NCBI GenBank assembly: GCA_030648135.1
Contig: JAUSIF010000145.1
Span: 1-6,948 of the forward strand
Length of the DNA stretch: 6,948 nt
Reading direction: 5' to 3'
From: Xanthobacteraceae bacterium
Lineage (GTDB): Bacteria > Pseudomonadota > Alphaproteobacteria > Rhizobiales > Xanthobacteraceae
Positions within the stretch are counted from its first letter, which is position 1. The number at the start of each line of letters is the position of its first letter. Under the pieces are notes generated by a model. That model did no database searches. It was not told where the DNA came from and was given only the letters and a program-made list of their open reading frames with translations. Below are positions 6,222 through 6,948 of the stretch, piece after piece. The position numbers were made by a program, and so were the translations under genes.

Positions 6222-6948
6222 ATCGACTGGCCGAGGTAGACCCGCCGCACTTCGTCGTGCGCACGGATGTCCTTTGGCGTCCCATCGGCGAGCAGACGAC
6301 CTTGATGCAGCACGATGATCCGGTCGCTGATGCCCATGACGAGCTTCATGCGATGCTCGACGATGATGACCGTGCGCTCCTGATGTAGCCGCAGGATGAG
6401 GTCCATCATCGCCCGCGCCTCCTCCGGGCTCATGCCGGCGGTTGGCTCGTCGAGCAGTAACAGGCGCGGCTCGCAGGCGAGAGCGACCGCGATCTCGAGG
6501 CTGCGTTGATCGCCATGGGCGAGATTTTCCGCGAGTTCGTGACGCTTCGCGGCCAGGCCAACCGATGCCAGCAGCACCAGGGCTCGATCTTCGATCATCT
6601 TCAGTTGCGAGCGCGGGGTCCATACATCGAAGCGCGAATATATCGCCTGGACCGCAATGCGGACGTTCTCGAACACGCTCAGGTGCGGAAACAAATTGGT
6701 GATTTGAAACGACTTGGCGACGCCCATGTGGGCGAGACGGTGCTGGTCGATTCCAGTGATCTCCTTGCCTTCGAAATAGACGCGGCCTCGGCTTGGTGGA
6801 ATGGCGCCGGACAAGACGTTGAAGAAGGTGCTTTTTCCCGCGCCATTGGGCCCGATGATCGAAGTCAGGCGATCAGTGAAGAAATCGGTCGTGACGTCGG
6901 CGAGCGCGGTGAACCCGCCAAACTGCTTGGTCACCCCTTCCACACGAA
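6218..6948 (-). CDS. livG: LivG-type ABC transporter ATP-binding protein of the second system (5' end cut by window)
   Basis: About 243 codons are present. A GTG at 6943-6941 could pass for a start, but the frame continues in phase to the window edge (Arg codon, then a partial codon). The sequence RVEGVTKQFGGFTAL is already inside the usual LivG N-terminus, so a few residues are probably missing. Counting from that GTG codon, Walker A is GPNGAGKST (31-39), the Q-loop is SFQ with Gln80, the signature is LAHGDQ (141-146), Walker B is LLLLDEPT (161-168) and the switch is VEHRM with His197. Unlike the other LivG in the window, it keeps the signature glycine. Its permease and binding-protein partners, if they exist, lie beyond the right edge. 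It ends with an ATGA overlap into livF. Confidence 0.93.
   Translation of the reverse strand, partial: RVEGVTKQFGGFTALADVTTDFFTDRLTSIIGPNGAGKSTFFNVLSGAIPPSRGRVYFEGKEITGIDQHRLAHMGVAKSFQITNLFPHLSVFENVRIAVQAIYSRFDVWTPRSQLKMIEDRALVLLASVGLAAKRHELAENLAHGDQRSLEIAVALACEPRLLLLDEPTAGMSPEEARAMMDLILRLHQERTVIIVEHRMKLVMGISDRIIVLHQGRLLADGTPKDIRAHDEVRRVYLGQSI

Noticed and set aside
5574..6239. A 221-codon plus-strand open frame opposite the second livF
   Set aside because: It mirrors the codons of a well-conserved ATPase and has no family features of its own.
6222..6623. A 134-codon in-frame extension upstream of the second livF
   Set aside because: It overlaps livG on the same strand in another frame, is low-complexity Arg/Ala/Gly/Pro, and the ATGA start at 6221 begins exactly at the LivF family N-terminus.
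1..6948. tRNA, rRNA, CRISPR array, insertion sequence or prophage parts
   Set aside because: No regular repeat-spacer pattern, transposase, terminal inverted repeats or RNA gene was seen on either strand.

Overview
The window is GC-rich, gene-dense bacterial DNA carrying parts of two HAAT-type (branched-chain amino acid / Liv family) ABC importers, all read on the minus strand. Closely packed liv operons, the codon choice and the protein sequences suggest an alphaproteobacterium, probably of the Bradyrhizobium/Rhodopseudomonas-like Hyphomicrobiales. This is an inference from style; no rRNA or other marker is present.

Reading in the direction of transcription (right to left): (1) 6948-5511 holds the last two genes of an upstream system, a livG-type ATPase cut by the window edge and a livF-type ATPase joined to it by a 4-base ATGA overlap. 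(2) 5510-5053 separates the systems. It contains a small plus-strand frame for a secreted peptide (5302-5499) and a 249-base divergent promoter region. (3) 5052-183 is a complete five-gene importer: periplasmic binding protein (livK-like), a 79-base gap with a strong hairpin, permeases livH and livM, then ATPases livG and livF. The last four genes are nearly touching or overlapping. (4) At 56-1 a well-placed AGGAGGG and a GTG open a further frame that leaves the window.

In the complete system the binding protein would capture a small amino- or carboxyl-bearing solute in the periplasm and pass it to the LivH/LivM membrane dimer, driven by the LivG/LivF ATPase dimer. The substrate cannot be read from the sequence; branched-chain amino acids are only the family default.

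I see no undescribed system. The most unusual points are: the LivG at 902-1708 lacks the glycine of the ABC signature motif (LPMID in place of an LSGGQ/LPYGQ-like motif), which predicts one degenerate ATP site in the LivG/LivF dimer; a 15-pair hairpin between livK and livH whose two G-U pairs form only in the operon's own transcript; and a short, possibly truncated exported peptide gene between the two transporters.
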